From Acidobacteriaceae bacterium (lineage in GTDB: Bacteria > Acidobacteriota > Terriglobia > Terriglobales > Acidobacteriaceae), in the NCBI GenBank assembly GCA_003140705.1, contig PLKU01000217.1, positions 1,767 to 21,315 of the forward strand: DNA of 19,549 nt, given 5' to 3'. This document shows positions 7,010 to 14,628 of this stretch, piece after piece. The position numbers and the translations under genes are program-made. The first letter of the stretch is position 1; each line of letters starts with the position of its first letter. The notes below the pieces were generated by a model. That model saw nothing but the letters and a program-made list of their open reading frames with translations, ran no database searches and was not told the DNA's origin.

Positions 7010-7028
7010 GATTCTTCCTTAAAGAATC
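7010..7028 (-). promoter_or_regulatory. 7-bp hairpin carrying the Shine-Dalgarno of the SWIM gene
   Basis: GATTCTT (7010-7016) and AAGAATC (7022-7028) are perfect inverted repeats with a 5-nt loop. On the minus-strand RNA the loop plus the following stem strand contains AAGGAAG, the Shine-Dalgarno of ATG 7007, and the start codon follows the hairpin by 2 nt. The fold could tune translation. It may also be coincidental. Confidence 0.35.
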
Positions 7029-7110
7029 CTACGCAGTGATGCGGTTGCCCGGGAATTCACCCCCGTTGCGCAACACGATCTGGGACAATGCGAGCCTGGT
7101 GAGCTGGCTC

Positions 7111-8277
7111 CTACGTTACCGACTGGAGTGCCTTTGCCAGTTCGACGACGCCGATGGCATCCGTTCTGTCGTCGAGCGGAAATCGCTCGGTGCCTGGATA
7201 CACGTAGAATCGCTTCTGCGGATTTAGATCGGCGCAGGCGGAATGAAAACCGCGCTCCATCTTCGGCGCCGAAGTGCGTTTGACCTCGATGGCCCACAGT
7301 TCTCCGCCGGAAAGCGTGAGAAGAAGGTCCACCTCGGTTCCGTTCGAGGTTCGGTAGTAATGCGCCTCGGTTCCCTCCGGTGCCGTGGTAATCAGAGTCT
7401 CAATGACAAAGCTCTCCCAGGTTTGGCCAACGACCGGATGACCGAGTAGAGCTTCCTTGTCCCGAATGCCGAGCAGTGCGTGCGCAATGCCGCTATCGCG
7501 CACATACACCTTAGGCGCCTTGACCAGCCGCTTGCCAACATTCCGATGCCAGGCCGGCAATCGTCGAACGAGCAGCAGGTCAACTAATAGATCAAGATAA
7601 CCGGCAACCGTTTTGCCATCGACAGCCAGACCGCGAGCCAGATTGGCTGCATTCAGAATCTGAGCCTGGTTGTGCGCCAGCATCGTCCAGAATCGCCGCA
7701 GCGTCTCTGCCGATATGCGGGGGCCGAATTGCGAGATGTCGCGCTCCAGGTAAGTCCGAACAAAATTGCGCCGCCAGAGCACACTAACTGCGTCAGACTC
7801 CGCCAGAAAACTGCGCGGAAATCCACCCCTGACCCAGAGCGTATCGATAGAAGCCGGATTGATCTCCAGGGCATCGAACGGCCCGAGTTCCAAATAGGAG
7901 ATACGCCCTGCCAGGCTCTCGCCGGACTGCTTGAGCAGGTCCATGGCGGCTGATCCAAGCAGGAGAAACCGTCCATCTGCTTTTCCGTGCCGCCGTCCCC
8001 GGTCGATGATGCCCCGCAACTGCTGAAACAACTCCGGTACGCGGTGAACCTCATCGAGGATGACCAACTCGTCCTCGTGGTCCGCAAGATACTGGCCAGG
8101 ATTGGAGAGCCTGGCCCGGTCATTCTCGTCTTCAAGATCCAGATAGATCGAAGCTGTCTGCTCGCCAATCTCCAAAGCGAGAGTTGTCTTTCCAGCTTGG
8201 CGCGGCCCCAAAAGGACAACAGCCGGAGAATGGCGAAGCAGTTCGTTCAGATGGGGCGCGAGGCGGCGAGGGAGCAT
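7111..8277 (-). CDS. AAA-family ATP-binding protein with DUF4143 domain
   Basis: A complete 388-residue member of the AAA_14/DUF4143 family, whose usual length is about 380-400. The cellular role is unproven; such genes are scattered and often found on mobile or defence-rich segments. Walker A is GPRQAGKT (residues 24-31), Walker B LVILDEVH (71-78), and a sensor-like LLLGSAAMDLL follows. The C-terminal DUF4143 portion includes VRTYLERDISQFGP, the helical AANLARGLAVDGKTVAGYLD region, and a PD-(D/E)XK-like fold signature: TWESFVIETL, then GTEVDLLL, then AIEVKRT. The Asp and Glu-x-Lys are in place, so the nuclease-like fold is intact. The ATG at 8277 gives the standard MLPRRLxPHL start. A TATAAT lies 7 nt upstream with no Shine-Dalgarno. 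It is the main cargo of the tRNA-associated region. Confidence 0.92.
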   Translation of the reverse strand: MLPRRLAPHLNELLRHSPAVVLLGPRQAGKTTLALEIGEQTASIYLDLEDENDRARLSNPGQYLADHEDELVILDEVHRVPELFQQLRGIIDRGRRHGKADGRFLLLGSAAMDLLKQSGESLAGRISYLELGPFDALEINPASIDTLWVRGGFPRSFLAESDAVSVLWRRNFVRTYLERDISQFGPRISAETLRRFWTMLAHNQAQILNAANLARGLAVDGKTVAGYLDLLVDLLLVRRLPAWHRNVGKRLVKAPKVYVRDSGIAHALLGIRDKEALLGHPVVGQTWESFVIETLITTAPEGTEAHYYRTSNGTEVDLLLTLSGGELWAIEVKRTSAPKMERGFHSACADLNPQKRFYVYPGTERFPLDDRTDAIGVVELAKALQSVT

Positions 8278-8309
8278 ATATGTAATTATAGACTGTTACT
8301 CCATATATG
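8275..8309 (-). promoter_or_regulatory. ATPase promoter region: TATAAT plus two CATATATG palindromes
   Basis: On the minus strand TATAAT (8290-8285) ends 7 nt before ATG 8277, so the mRNA would be near-leaderless. Two identical CATATATG palindromes at 8275-8282 and 8302-8309 flank the -10 with starts 27 bp apart, one including the start codon. They could be operator half-sites. No clear -35 hexamer is seen. Confidence 0.45.
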
Positions 8310-8366
8310 CATGATTATGTTCGTGGTGATTGGAATGCACCATTGACGAGTACTCTCCAATGCGCG

Positions 8367-8515
8367 GGTACAGTAGCGGTACACCCGTCAGCTTTGCCCA
8401 ATCACGAAAAATTGCGTTAAATTACGGTCGCTCAGTTACTTAGGGCTTTTCTAGATTACGCTCACATGCTCTTTATTATCAATAACTTACAGTGTTGGTG
8501 CCCGACTCATAATCC
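8367..8515 (+). repeat. Direct repeat copy B: attachment-arm-like sequence joined to a tRNA 3' half
   Basis: Colinear and ungapped with 6251-6399 (about 76% identity by hand count), starting with the same GGTACAGTAGCGGTACAC and ending with GACTCATAATCC. Unlike copy A, the tRNA-like sequence continues to 8550. The most conserved parts are the GGTACA pair, the CTCAGT and TTACGCT segments, CTTACAGTG, and the anticodon loop, as expected if protein-binding sites are under selection. Confidence 0.7.
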
Positions 8516-8550
8516 CTTGGTTGGGGGTTCGAATCCCTCCGGGCCCACCA
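8504..8550 (+). other. Displaced tRNA 3' half (attR-like)
   Basis: Runs from the anticodon loop (GACTCATAATCCC) through a foldable T-arm (GGGGG/CCCTC around TTCGAAT) to CGGGCCC, A and CCA at 8550. There is no 5' half: upstream is the arm-like repeat, not an acceptor or D-arm. It differs from the intact tRNA at about 10 of 46 positions, including both T-stem strands, so it comes from a different CAU tRNA species. Confidence 0.75.
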
Positions 8551-9316
8551 ATGTTGATTCCCGTACGTGAAACAGAGCAAATTGCATCAAGTGTTCGCGT
8601 AGGTCTTGCTGCCTGCGACCTGCATGTCTAGGCGCGACCGCGGGATTCGGTTGCGGTGGTGTGGCACAGTGTGTTCTCGGCCTCTCCGGGCCTCTCGCCC
8701 GGTTCCAAACTTAGATTGAGAAGATTGAATGTTTATTTGATCACCATATCGTTCACCTGAGAATTCAGGATCTCTTGCAGAGATTCGGCTCGCAGGACAC
8801 TCAAAGATCTTGCCCTTCAGTTGCGTCACGAGACGAAGAGGAACCGCTTACTTAGAAAGTCGTATGCTCTCAGTCTGTCACCGGACTGTTGCGCACGCGC
8901 ACGTCGCTTGTGTCCAAAGCTCTATTCAGGAATAGAATTGGCTTGCCTTCGAATGGAATGTAAGGCGGTCTGTGATTCTGCCCAGGAAAGAGACTATGGG
9001 AGCGAAAGAACGCGCGCACTGCCTATCCATCAAATTTCATTTGTTGTCCAATATTCTTCTTCGATATTCCGGCGCGTTTCTGTTGAGCCTTTTCGAGTGC
9101 AGCCTCGGGGCATCCTCAAAGAAACTGCGAAGTATTGCGAATCATGCAATGCAGCCGTTCGATGAGGTTGCATCGCGTTGAATCCTCTCTTTTCATTCTG
9201 CGGTGCCGCTGAAGATGTGTTCGCCGTTATCGTTCCAGTGAGCTCCCTGAGGCTTATCGGAAACGGGATTGAACCGCCGTCTGACCACCAGCGACAACAG
9301 GAGTCTGAGTGCCTTC
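8551..9316. other. 766-bp stretch with no convincing gene, upstream of the glycosidase operon
   Basis: Open frames of 80 codons (minus, 8587-8829) and 114 codons (plus, 8821-9165) show no motif, signal or convincing composition. The right half should hold the promoter of the GH3 gene, but no clear -35/-10 pair was found. The GH3 Shine-Dalgarno (AGGAG, 9299-9303) lies at its right end. Confidence 0.5.
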
Positions 9317-12070
9317 ATGAGAAATTCCCGCCATGCTGCAAGATTTCTTGCCTTCACTTTGGCCTTTACATACGTTTGCGCTACTTATTCGGGTGGGCAA
9401 GAAGCCAAGGTCACGGGTAACGCCCACGTTGATCACTTGCTTGGTCAAATGACTCTGGATGAAAAGATTGCCATGATCCACGGCACTGGCGAAGATGCCG
9501 CGACCTACCAGGGGCAAGCGGGATATCTGCCGGGAATCAAGCGCCTCGGCATTCCCCCTTTGCGTTTTGCCGACGGTCCGCCGGGAATATTGACGCGCGT
9601 GCCCTCGATTGCGCCCACCTCCACCATGGGGATTGCGGCCAGCTTCAGTCGAGAGGATGCTCGGCTGACAGGCCAGGTCCTTGGTCGGGAGGCGCGATCG
9701 CACGGGATCAGCGTTGCGTTGCAACCATTCATCAATATCGATCGTGATTTGAACTACGGGCGCGGCTACAACACATTCGGCGAGGACCCGTTTCTCACGG
9801 GCGAACTGGGCGCGGCCGAAGTTCGCGGGATTCAAGGCCAGGGTGTGATGTCGCAAGCCAAGCATTACATCGGGTATGACACAGACGCGGCCAACGTATT
9901 TATGGATTCTCAAACTCTGCACGAGGTGTATCTTGCGCCTTTTGCTGCTGTAGTCAACGCCGGTGTGTCGTCAATCATGTGTTCTTACAACAGGGTCAAT
10001 GGCCCCTATTCCTGCGGTAATCCGGAGACGCTCAAGAAGGTGTTGAAGGGAGAACTGGCCTTTGAAGGTTTTGTGACTTCCGACTGGGGCGCGACCCACG
10101 CGACGGACTTTATCACCCATGGGCTGGATGTGGAGATGTCTGGCCCGCTCCCGGTTCCGTTCGCCGGGCCCTCGTACTTTGTAAATGGGCCGCGAAGGGA
10201 GATGCCTGCAACAGGAAAGCCGGAAGGACCCGCGCTGAGCGATGCGGGTCTTCCGGAGGAACCGAAGCAAAAGGGCTGGGGGGGTTCCGATGAACCCTGG
10301 CCGACTACCGACCTGAAGAAGTTGGTTGCCTCAGGCTTGATTTCAGAGGATACGATCACACGTGCGGCGGGTCGGGTGCTGCTGCAGATGGAGAAATTCG
10401 GCTATTTGGACGGCAAGATCAAGCTGAATGTGACGGCGTCAGACAATGCCGAAGATGTGAAGATCATCGAGCAGACTGCTATCGATGCTGCGGTGCTTTT
10501 GAAAAATGAGGGTAGCGCGTTGCCGCTGAAGCCTGCGGACCTGGAGGGACTTGCCTTGATCGGGCCGGGCGCGGGCCAGACGGTTGCGGTAGGGCTGACG
10601 GGCGAGAAGGCTGTGGGGCTTCCGGAATTGGAAGTGGGACCACTGGAGGCCCTGACGCAACTTGCGGGCGAGAAAGCGCATGTGAGCTATGCCGTAGCCG
10701 ACGAAATGGACGGCACGGTGATTCCTGCGCAGGTTCTTTCACACTTTGGAGAGTCGGGGCTTGAGCGCCGCATGTGGAACGAGGATGCGGTGTCAATCGA
10801 CGCCGAGGTCAACTTTACCCGGACGGCAGGCACGGCATTGCCGCCCAATCAGAGCATCGTGTGGACCGGCACGCTTACGATTCCGGAGAGCGGTTCGTAT
10901 CGCATTCATCTGCAGCTTCTGGGCTGTTACGGGAAGCTGAAGATCGACGACCAGGTGGTGGATAAGAATTGGTTCAACTTCATACACGGAGAAGTCATTC
11001 AAGCTGGAGAGGCTAACATCTTTCCCACCACGGATGGGCTCGACAATCTTCGCGCAGCCATGGAATTGAGCGCGGGGCCACATCGGATTTCTCTTGAAGT
11101 GGCTCCCGATTCTTCGAACAGCCCGACACAGGTGAGGATCAGCTGGGTGACTCCGACCCAGCAGGAGGCAAACTATCGCGCGGCGATCGAGGCGGCAACG
11201 CGGGCCAAGACAGCGGTCGTTTTTGCGTGGAGCCGGACGCGACCAGTCTTCGGTTTGCCAGGCGATCAGGAGAAACTGATCCGCGATGTGGCGGCCGTCA
11301 ACCCAAACACGATTGTTGTGCTCAACGTGAGCCAGGCGGTGGCGATGCCGTGGCTGGGGCAAGTGAAGGCGGTTCTCGACATGGGTTGGACAGGCGACCT
11401 GGGTGGCCCGGCCACGGCCAAGGTCCTGCTGGGACTGGCGAATGCTGGAGGGCGACTGCCGTTTACGTGGCCCAAGCGACTCGAGGATACAGCGGCGAAC
11501 GATCCAGCATATCCAGAACGATCCTATAAGGGTGTGAATGGCAAGACCACGTTCAGCGAAGGGATCCTAGTGGGCTACCGATGGTTCGACCGGCAGAAGA
11601 TCGACCCGTTGTTTCCTTTTGGGTTCGGGCTGTCGTACACAACCTTTGCGTACTCCGGGTTTAGCACCAGTCCAGCGGCCGATGGCGGAGTGGACGTGAC
11701 CATGAAGATTCAGAACACCGGTTCAAAGGCTGGCGCCGAAGTGGTACAGGTGTATTTGGAGAAGCCAGCGCACGCGCCGGCGGGGATCCAGTTTGCGGAT
11801 AACATTCTGGCGGGATTCGAGCGGGTCCAACTGGAGCCTGGTGAGGCAAAGCAGGTTGTGATTCATGTGCCGCTGCGGCAACTGGAGAACTGGTCGACGG
11901 AGCGCGGCGAATGGGTGACTGTTGCGGGAAATCGCGCGCTATGGGTGGGTGGCTCCTCGCGCGACCGCAGGCTGGAAGGCCATTTCAATTTGAAAGCCAG
12001 CGTCGCGACGGAGCGGCCTTTAGCGCATTCTCTGCAGAACACGAAAGTTGAAGATGGGAAGGCACACTGA
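9317..12070 (+). CDS. Secreted GH3 beta-glucosidase-like enzyme with inserted PA14 domain
   Basis: A retaining exo-acting glycoside hydrolase of 917 residues, probably cleaving beta-glucosides or beta-xylosides outside the cytoplasm. An N-terminal signal peptide (MRNSRHAARFLAFTLAFTYV) supports ATG 9317 over the in-frame TTG at 9269; AGGAG lies 13 nt before it. The GH3 N-domain shows LPGIKRLGIPPLRFADGPPG, NYGRGYNTFGEDP, KHY (182-184) and the nucleophile motif FVTSDWGATH with Asp256. The (alpha/beta) sandwich domain starts near LLKNEGSALPL. It is interrupted by a PA14 domain (about 472-613, including VWTGTLTIPESGSYRIHLQL and GPHRISLEV), then resumes to LPFTWP. A fibronectin-III-like domain (GAEVVQVYLEKPAHAP) closes the protein. 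PA14 insertion at this place is known in some GH3 enzymes and contributes to the substrate pocket. The stop overlaps the next start by one base (TGATG). Confidence 0.93.
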   Translation: MRNSRHAARFLAFTLAFTYVCATYSGGQEAKVTGNAHVDHLLGQMTLDEKIAMIHGTGEDAATYQGQAGYLPGIKRLGIPPLRFADGPPGILTRVPSIAPTSTMGIAASFSREDARLTGQVLGREARSHGISVALQPFINIDRDLNYGRGYNTFGEDPFLTGELGAAEVRGIQGQGVMSQAKHYIGYDTDAANVFMDSQTLHEVYLAPFAAVVNAGVSSIMCSYNRVNGPYSCGNPETLKKVLKGELAFEGFVTSDWGATHATDFITHGLDVEMSGPLPVPFAGPSYFVNGPRREMPATGKPEGPALSDAGLPEEPKQKGWGGSDEPWPTTDLKKLVASGLISEDTITRAAGRVLLQMEKFGYLDGKIKLNVTASDNAEDVKIIEQTAIDAAVLLKNEGSALPLKPADLEGLALIGPGAGQTVAVGLTGEKAVGLPELEVGPLEALTQLAGEKAHVSYAVADEMDGTVIPAQVLSHFGESGLERRMWNEDAVSIDAEVNFTRTAGTALPPNQSIVWTGTLTIPESGSYRIHLQLLGCYGKLKIDDQVVDKNWFNFIHGEVIQAGEANIFPTTDGLDNLRAAMELSAGPHRISLEVAPDSSNSPTQVRISWVTPTQQEANYRAAIEAATRAKTAVVFAWSRTRPVFGLPGDQEKLIRDVAAVNPNTIVVLNVSQAVAMPWLGQVKAVLDMGWTGDLGGPATAKVLLGLANAGGRLPFTWPKRLEDTAANDPAYPERSYKGVNGKTTFSEGILVGYRWFDRQKIDPLFPFGFGLSYTTFAYSGFSTSPAADGGVDVTMKIQNTGSKAGAEVVQVYLEKPAHAPAGIQFADNILAGFERVQLEPGEAKQVVIHVPLRQLENWSTERGEWVTVAGNRALWVGGSSRDRRLEGHFNLKASVATERPLAHSLQNTKVEDGKAH

Positions 12071-14625
12071 TGCAATCAAGAAGGGAGTTCCTCGGAATCC
12101 TACCTGTTGGCCTTTTGAGCGCAGGTTGCATAGCGTCTCTGCAAGCTGAGTCGAACAAAGCGCCGTTGCTCTCCCTTGTGCCGGTGCGGTCCGCGCATCG
12201 CCCGCTGGATGAGGTCACCGTTGACGGCGCGGGCAAGGGTCGACTTGTCGTTCTTGATGGTGACGGGGCTCTGTATCTCGACCGGGATGTGACACTGCCT
12301 GCGACGTTCCAGGCAGCCGGCGCGCTTGGTGAGAATACTGTGTTGCTTTTGGATGCGGATCGCAATCTAGCCGGCCATGCCAGCTTCCTCGTGGATGTGC
12401 AAACCGAGATTCGCGAATCGAGCGGCGAGTTTCAGCATCTGCTGGACACCTTGTACTGGACCATGGCTTCAGACGGGCCTATTGGAGCGCGCCGCCACGA
12501 TGGTCGCGTGTATACCTACTGGGTGGACTGGCTGCTGGACAATACAAACACGCTGAGAGGCATGCGCTATTTCTGGCCGGAAGTGAAGCAAAGTTTTGAG
12601 ATTTTCTCTGACACGCAACGCGAAGACGGAATGATCTGGGAGAATCACATCGACCGAACGCCGCCGGAAAGCGATTGGGACAGGCGATTCAAATACGGCG
12701 ACTTTTCGCGATCCGCGGATGGAGGATTCCTTGGCTTGCGCCGTGCGCCCGTCGAAAATCACGTGGAGATGTACTTTCTTGAGGCGCTGTACCTGGTTTG
12801 GAAGACCACGGGCGACGATGCCTGGATGCAGAAGCACCTGGATCGAGCGCTGCACGCCGTTCAGTACAGCACCAGCGATCCCTACCGTTGGTCGAAAAAG
12901 TTTGGGCTGTTGAAACGAGGTCTCACGATCGATACATGGGACTTCCTCTGCGACAGTGAGGCCGCACTGGTCGGTGGCGACATCATGGTCATCGATCTGG
13001 AGAAGACTCACTTCGGAATCTTTTTCGGCGACAATACCGGGATGATCGCAGGGTGTCGCTGTCTGGCCGAAATGCTCGATCGTGCGGAGCGCGGCCAGGA
13101 AGCGCAGCAGATGCGCAAACTCGCAGGCGATCTTGAAGACCGGCTGAATCGAATCTCGTGGAATGGGCGCTTTTACACGCATTGGGTACCGGAGGATGCT
13201 GAGTTCCACCCAGACCTTGGCGTGGATATGAGCAGCCAGGTTTCGCTGTCGAACGCTTACTCGCTGAACAGAGGTGCCACTCAGCTGCAGGCACGTGGAA
13301 TCATTGCCAGCTATCAGGCGATTTGCAAGGAGATGCCGGCCACTTCGCCGGGAGAGTTTTACTCTATTTATCCGCCGTTTCTAAAGGGATTCGGCAGCGA
13401 GCAAGGCATCTGGGACTACGTCAACGGTGGTGTGCTGGCATGCACGGCGGGCGAATTGGCGCGCGGCTGCTTCCAGCATGGGTACGAAGAATACGGCGCG
13501 GACATTCTGAAGCGCGTGCATGAGATTGCCAAACGGCATCGGGACTTTCTCCCGGGAATCCTCAGGGGTAAAGCACTTGAGCGTCCGGCTACTGAATTTG
13601 TTCCGGTTGATCTGAGCGCACAGGCAAATTGCGACACAGGCAAGGGGGTTGATGGTGTTGCAGGTTGGGTGGACGAAGCCAACAACTATCTCATTGACTT
13701 TCCGGCGGGCGCGCAGAGTTTTCGTGGCGTGCCTTTCAAGATTCCATCGGCTGAAGGCAACGGCCATCGCGTGTGCATCGGAGTTTCTTCGTTGCAGAAA
13801 TACGCTGCCAGGACGCAGATTCCCGTGCATAAGTTATGCAAGGCTTTCTACCTGTTGCATGCGTGCTCAGGGTCTGGCGCTACGCTCGGAAAGCTGACGC
13901 TCCATTACGGAGACGGCACAAAGCAGGTTGAATATATTGAACGGGGCGTGAATGTGGGCTCATTCTGGGCACCGGAAGACGGCGAGTTCAACAACCGCTA
14001 CGGCGCCTACGCCCCAGAGCGAATGCAGGTTGCATGGCGAGGCAAGAGTGGGCTCATCGACAACGTGGGTGTCTGGATTGCAAGCTTTACGCCCGAGAAG
14101 AGCAATGTACTGATTGCTTCGTTGGAATTGGAAAGCATGGAAGGCGGTTCCAAGTGGTTTGTGATCGGGATTACGCTTTCGAACATGCCGCCGTTCCTAC
14201 CTCGGTGGAACGATGTCTCGGGCGGAATGCCGAATAATTGGGGCGCGGGATGCGTAACGGCTGCGCTGCTTGAAGGGCTCGCGGGGATTGAAGACAAAGG
14301 TGCGGGATTTCGCGCGGCACAAATTTCGCCGCGGTGGCTGCCTGCAGGCGTGCACGAAGCGGAGGTAAGTGTACGTTATCCGGCTTCTCGCGGCTATGTC
14401 TTCTATCGTTATCGGCAAGTGGGCGGCAAGATCAATCTTGACTTTACGAGTTGCGCCGACAAGGCAACACTGCGCGTGTTGCTGCCAACTGGCGCACGAG
14501 TCATGAGTGGGATGCTCAACGGAAAGGCCGTCGATCTTCGCATGGAGACGGTCGAGCAGACGGAGTACGCAGCCATAGACGTTGATGGGCGCGGTGCGCA
14601 TCGCCTTGAGGTGGAGATGCTGTAA
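12070..14625 (+). CDS. Tat lipoprotein resembling an (alpha/alpha)6 glycosidase
   Basis: An 851-residue exported protein; the exact glycosidase family is not recognised. Residues 1-20 combine a textbook Tat motif (SRREFLG, residues 3-9) with a lipobox-like SAGC (17-20), so it is probably Tat-exported and lipidated at Cys20, although Ser at -3 is unusual. After a small beta-rich segment, residues about 110-510 are Trp/Tyr/Asp/Glu-rich helices (YTYWVDWLLDNTNTLRGMRY, FSDTQREDGMIWENHI, NHVEMYFLEALYLVWKTTGD, WDYVNGGVLACTAGELARGC) in the style of six-hairpin enzymes such as GH78 or GH63. Roughly 560-850 is beta-rich, ending in a typical C-terminal sandwich (RWLPAGVHEAEVSVRYPASR). Translation is coupled to the GH3 gene by TGATG, so both should act on one substrate. 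The stop is 3 bp from the convergent helicase stop. Confidence 0.8.
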   Translation: MQSRREFLGILPVGLLSAGCIASLQAESNKAPLLSLVPVRSAHRPLDEVTVDGAGKGRLVVLDGDGALYLDRDVTLPATFQAAGALGENTVLLLDADRNLAGHASFLVDVQTEIRESSGEFQHLLDTLYWTMASDGPIGARRHDGRVYTYWVDWLLDNTNTLRGMRYFWPEVKQSFEIFSDTQREDGMIWENHIDRTPPESDWDRRFKYGDFSRSADGGFLGLRRAPVENHVEMYFLEALYLVWKTTGDDAWMQKHLDRALHAVQYSTSDPYRWSKKFGLLKRGLTIDTWDFLCDSEAALVGGDIMVIDLEKTHFGIFFGDNTGMIAGCRCLAEMLDRAERGQEAQQMRKLAGDLEDRLNRISWNGRFYTHWVPEDAEFHPDLGVDMSSQVSLSNAYSLNRGATQLQARGIIASYQAICKEMPATSPGEFYSIYPPFLKGFGSEQGIWDYVNGGVLACTAGELARGCFQHGYEEYGADILKRVHEIAKRHRDFLPGILRGKALERPATEFVPVDLSAQANCDTGKGVDGVAGWVDEANNYLIDFPAGAQSFRGVPFKIPSAEGNGHRVCIGVSSLQKYAARTQIPVHKLCKAFYLLHACSGSGATLGKLTLHYGDGTKQVEYIERGVNVGSFWAPEDGEFNNRYGAYAPERMQVAWRGKSGLIDNVGVWIASFTPEKSNVLIASLELESMEGGSKWFVIGITLSNMPPFLPRWNDVSGGMPNNWGAGCVTAALLEGLAGIEDKGAGFRAAQISPRWLPAGVHEAEVSVRYPASRGYVFYRYRQVGGKINLDFTSCADKATLRVLLPTGARVMSGMLNGKAVDLRMETVEQTEYAAIDVDGRGAHRLEVEML

Positions 14626-14628
14626 GGG

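Larger units (their letters stand above)
6507..8550. mobile_element. Putative remnant of a tRNA-inserted integrative element, no integrase left
   Basis: The left end would be the 3' half of the CAU tRNA (from the anticodon loop at about 6507). A paired GGTACA site follows at 6573-6590, just downstream of the tRNA. The right end would be repeat copy B followed by a displaced tRNA 3' half ending GGGCCCACCA at 8550. Inside are only a truncated SWIM gene and an AAA/DUF4143 ATPase, both on the minus strand. This order (tRNA, arm site, cargo, second arm, displaced tRNA 3' half) is the known outcome of tyrosine-integrase insertion at tRNA genes. The integrase itself is absent, so the element would be defective or mobilised in trans. 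Displaced and intact tRNA halves match at only about 36 of 46 positions, so this was not a simple recent insertion. Confidence 0.5.

Noticed and set aside
8587..9165. 80-codon (minus) and 114-codon (plus) frames upstream of the GH3 gene
   Set aside because: No Shine-Dalgarno, motif or credible composition; Cys/Arg-rich translation typical of non-coding sequence.
9269..9316. TTG 9269 as the GH3 start
   Set aside because: It would place 16 polar residues before a normal signal peptide; ATG 9317 has the signal peptide at its N-terminus and AGGAG upstream.
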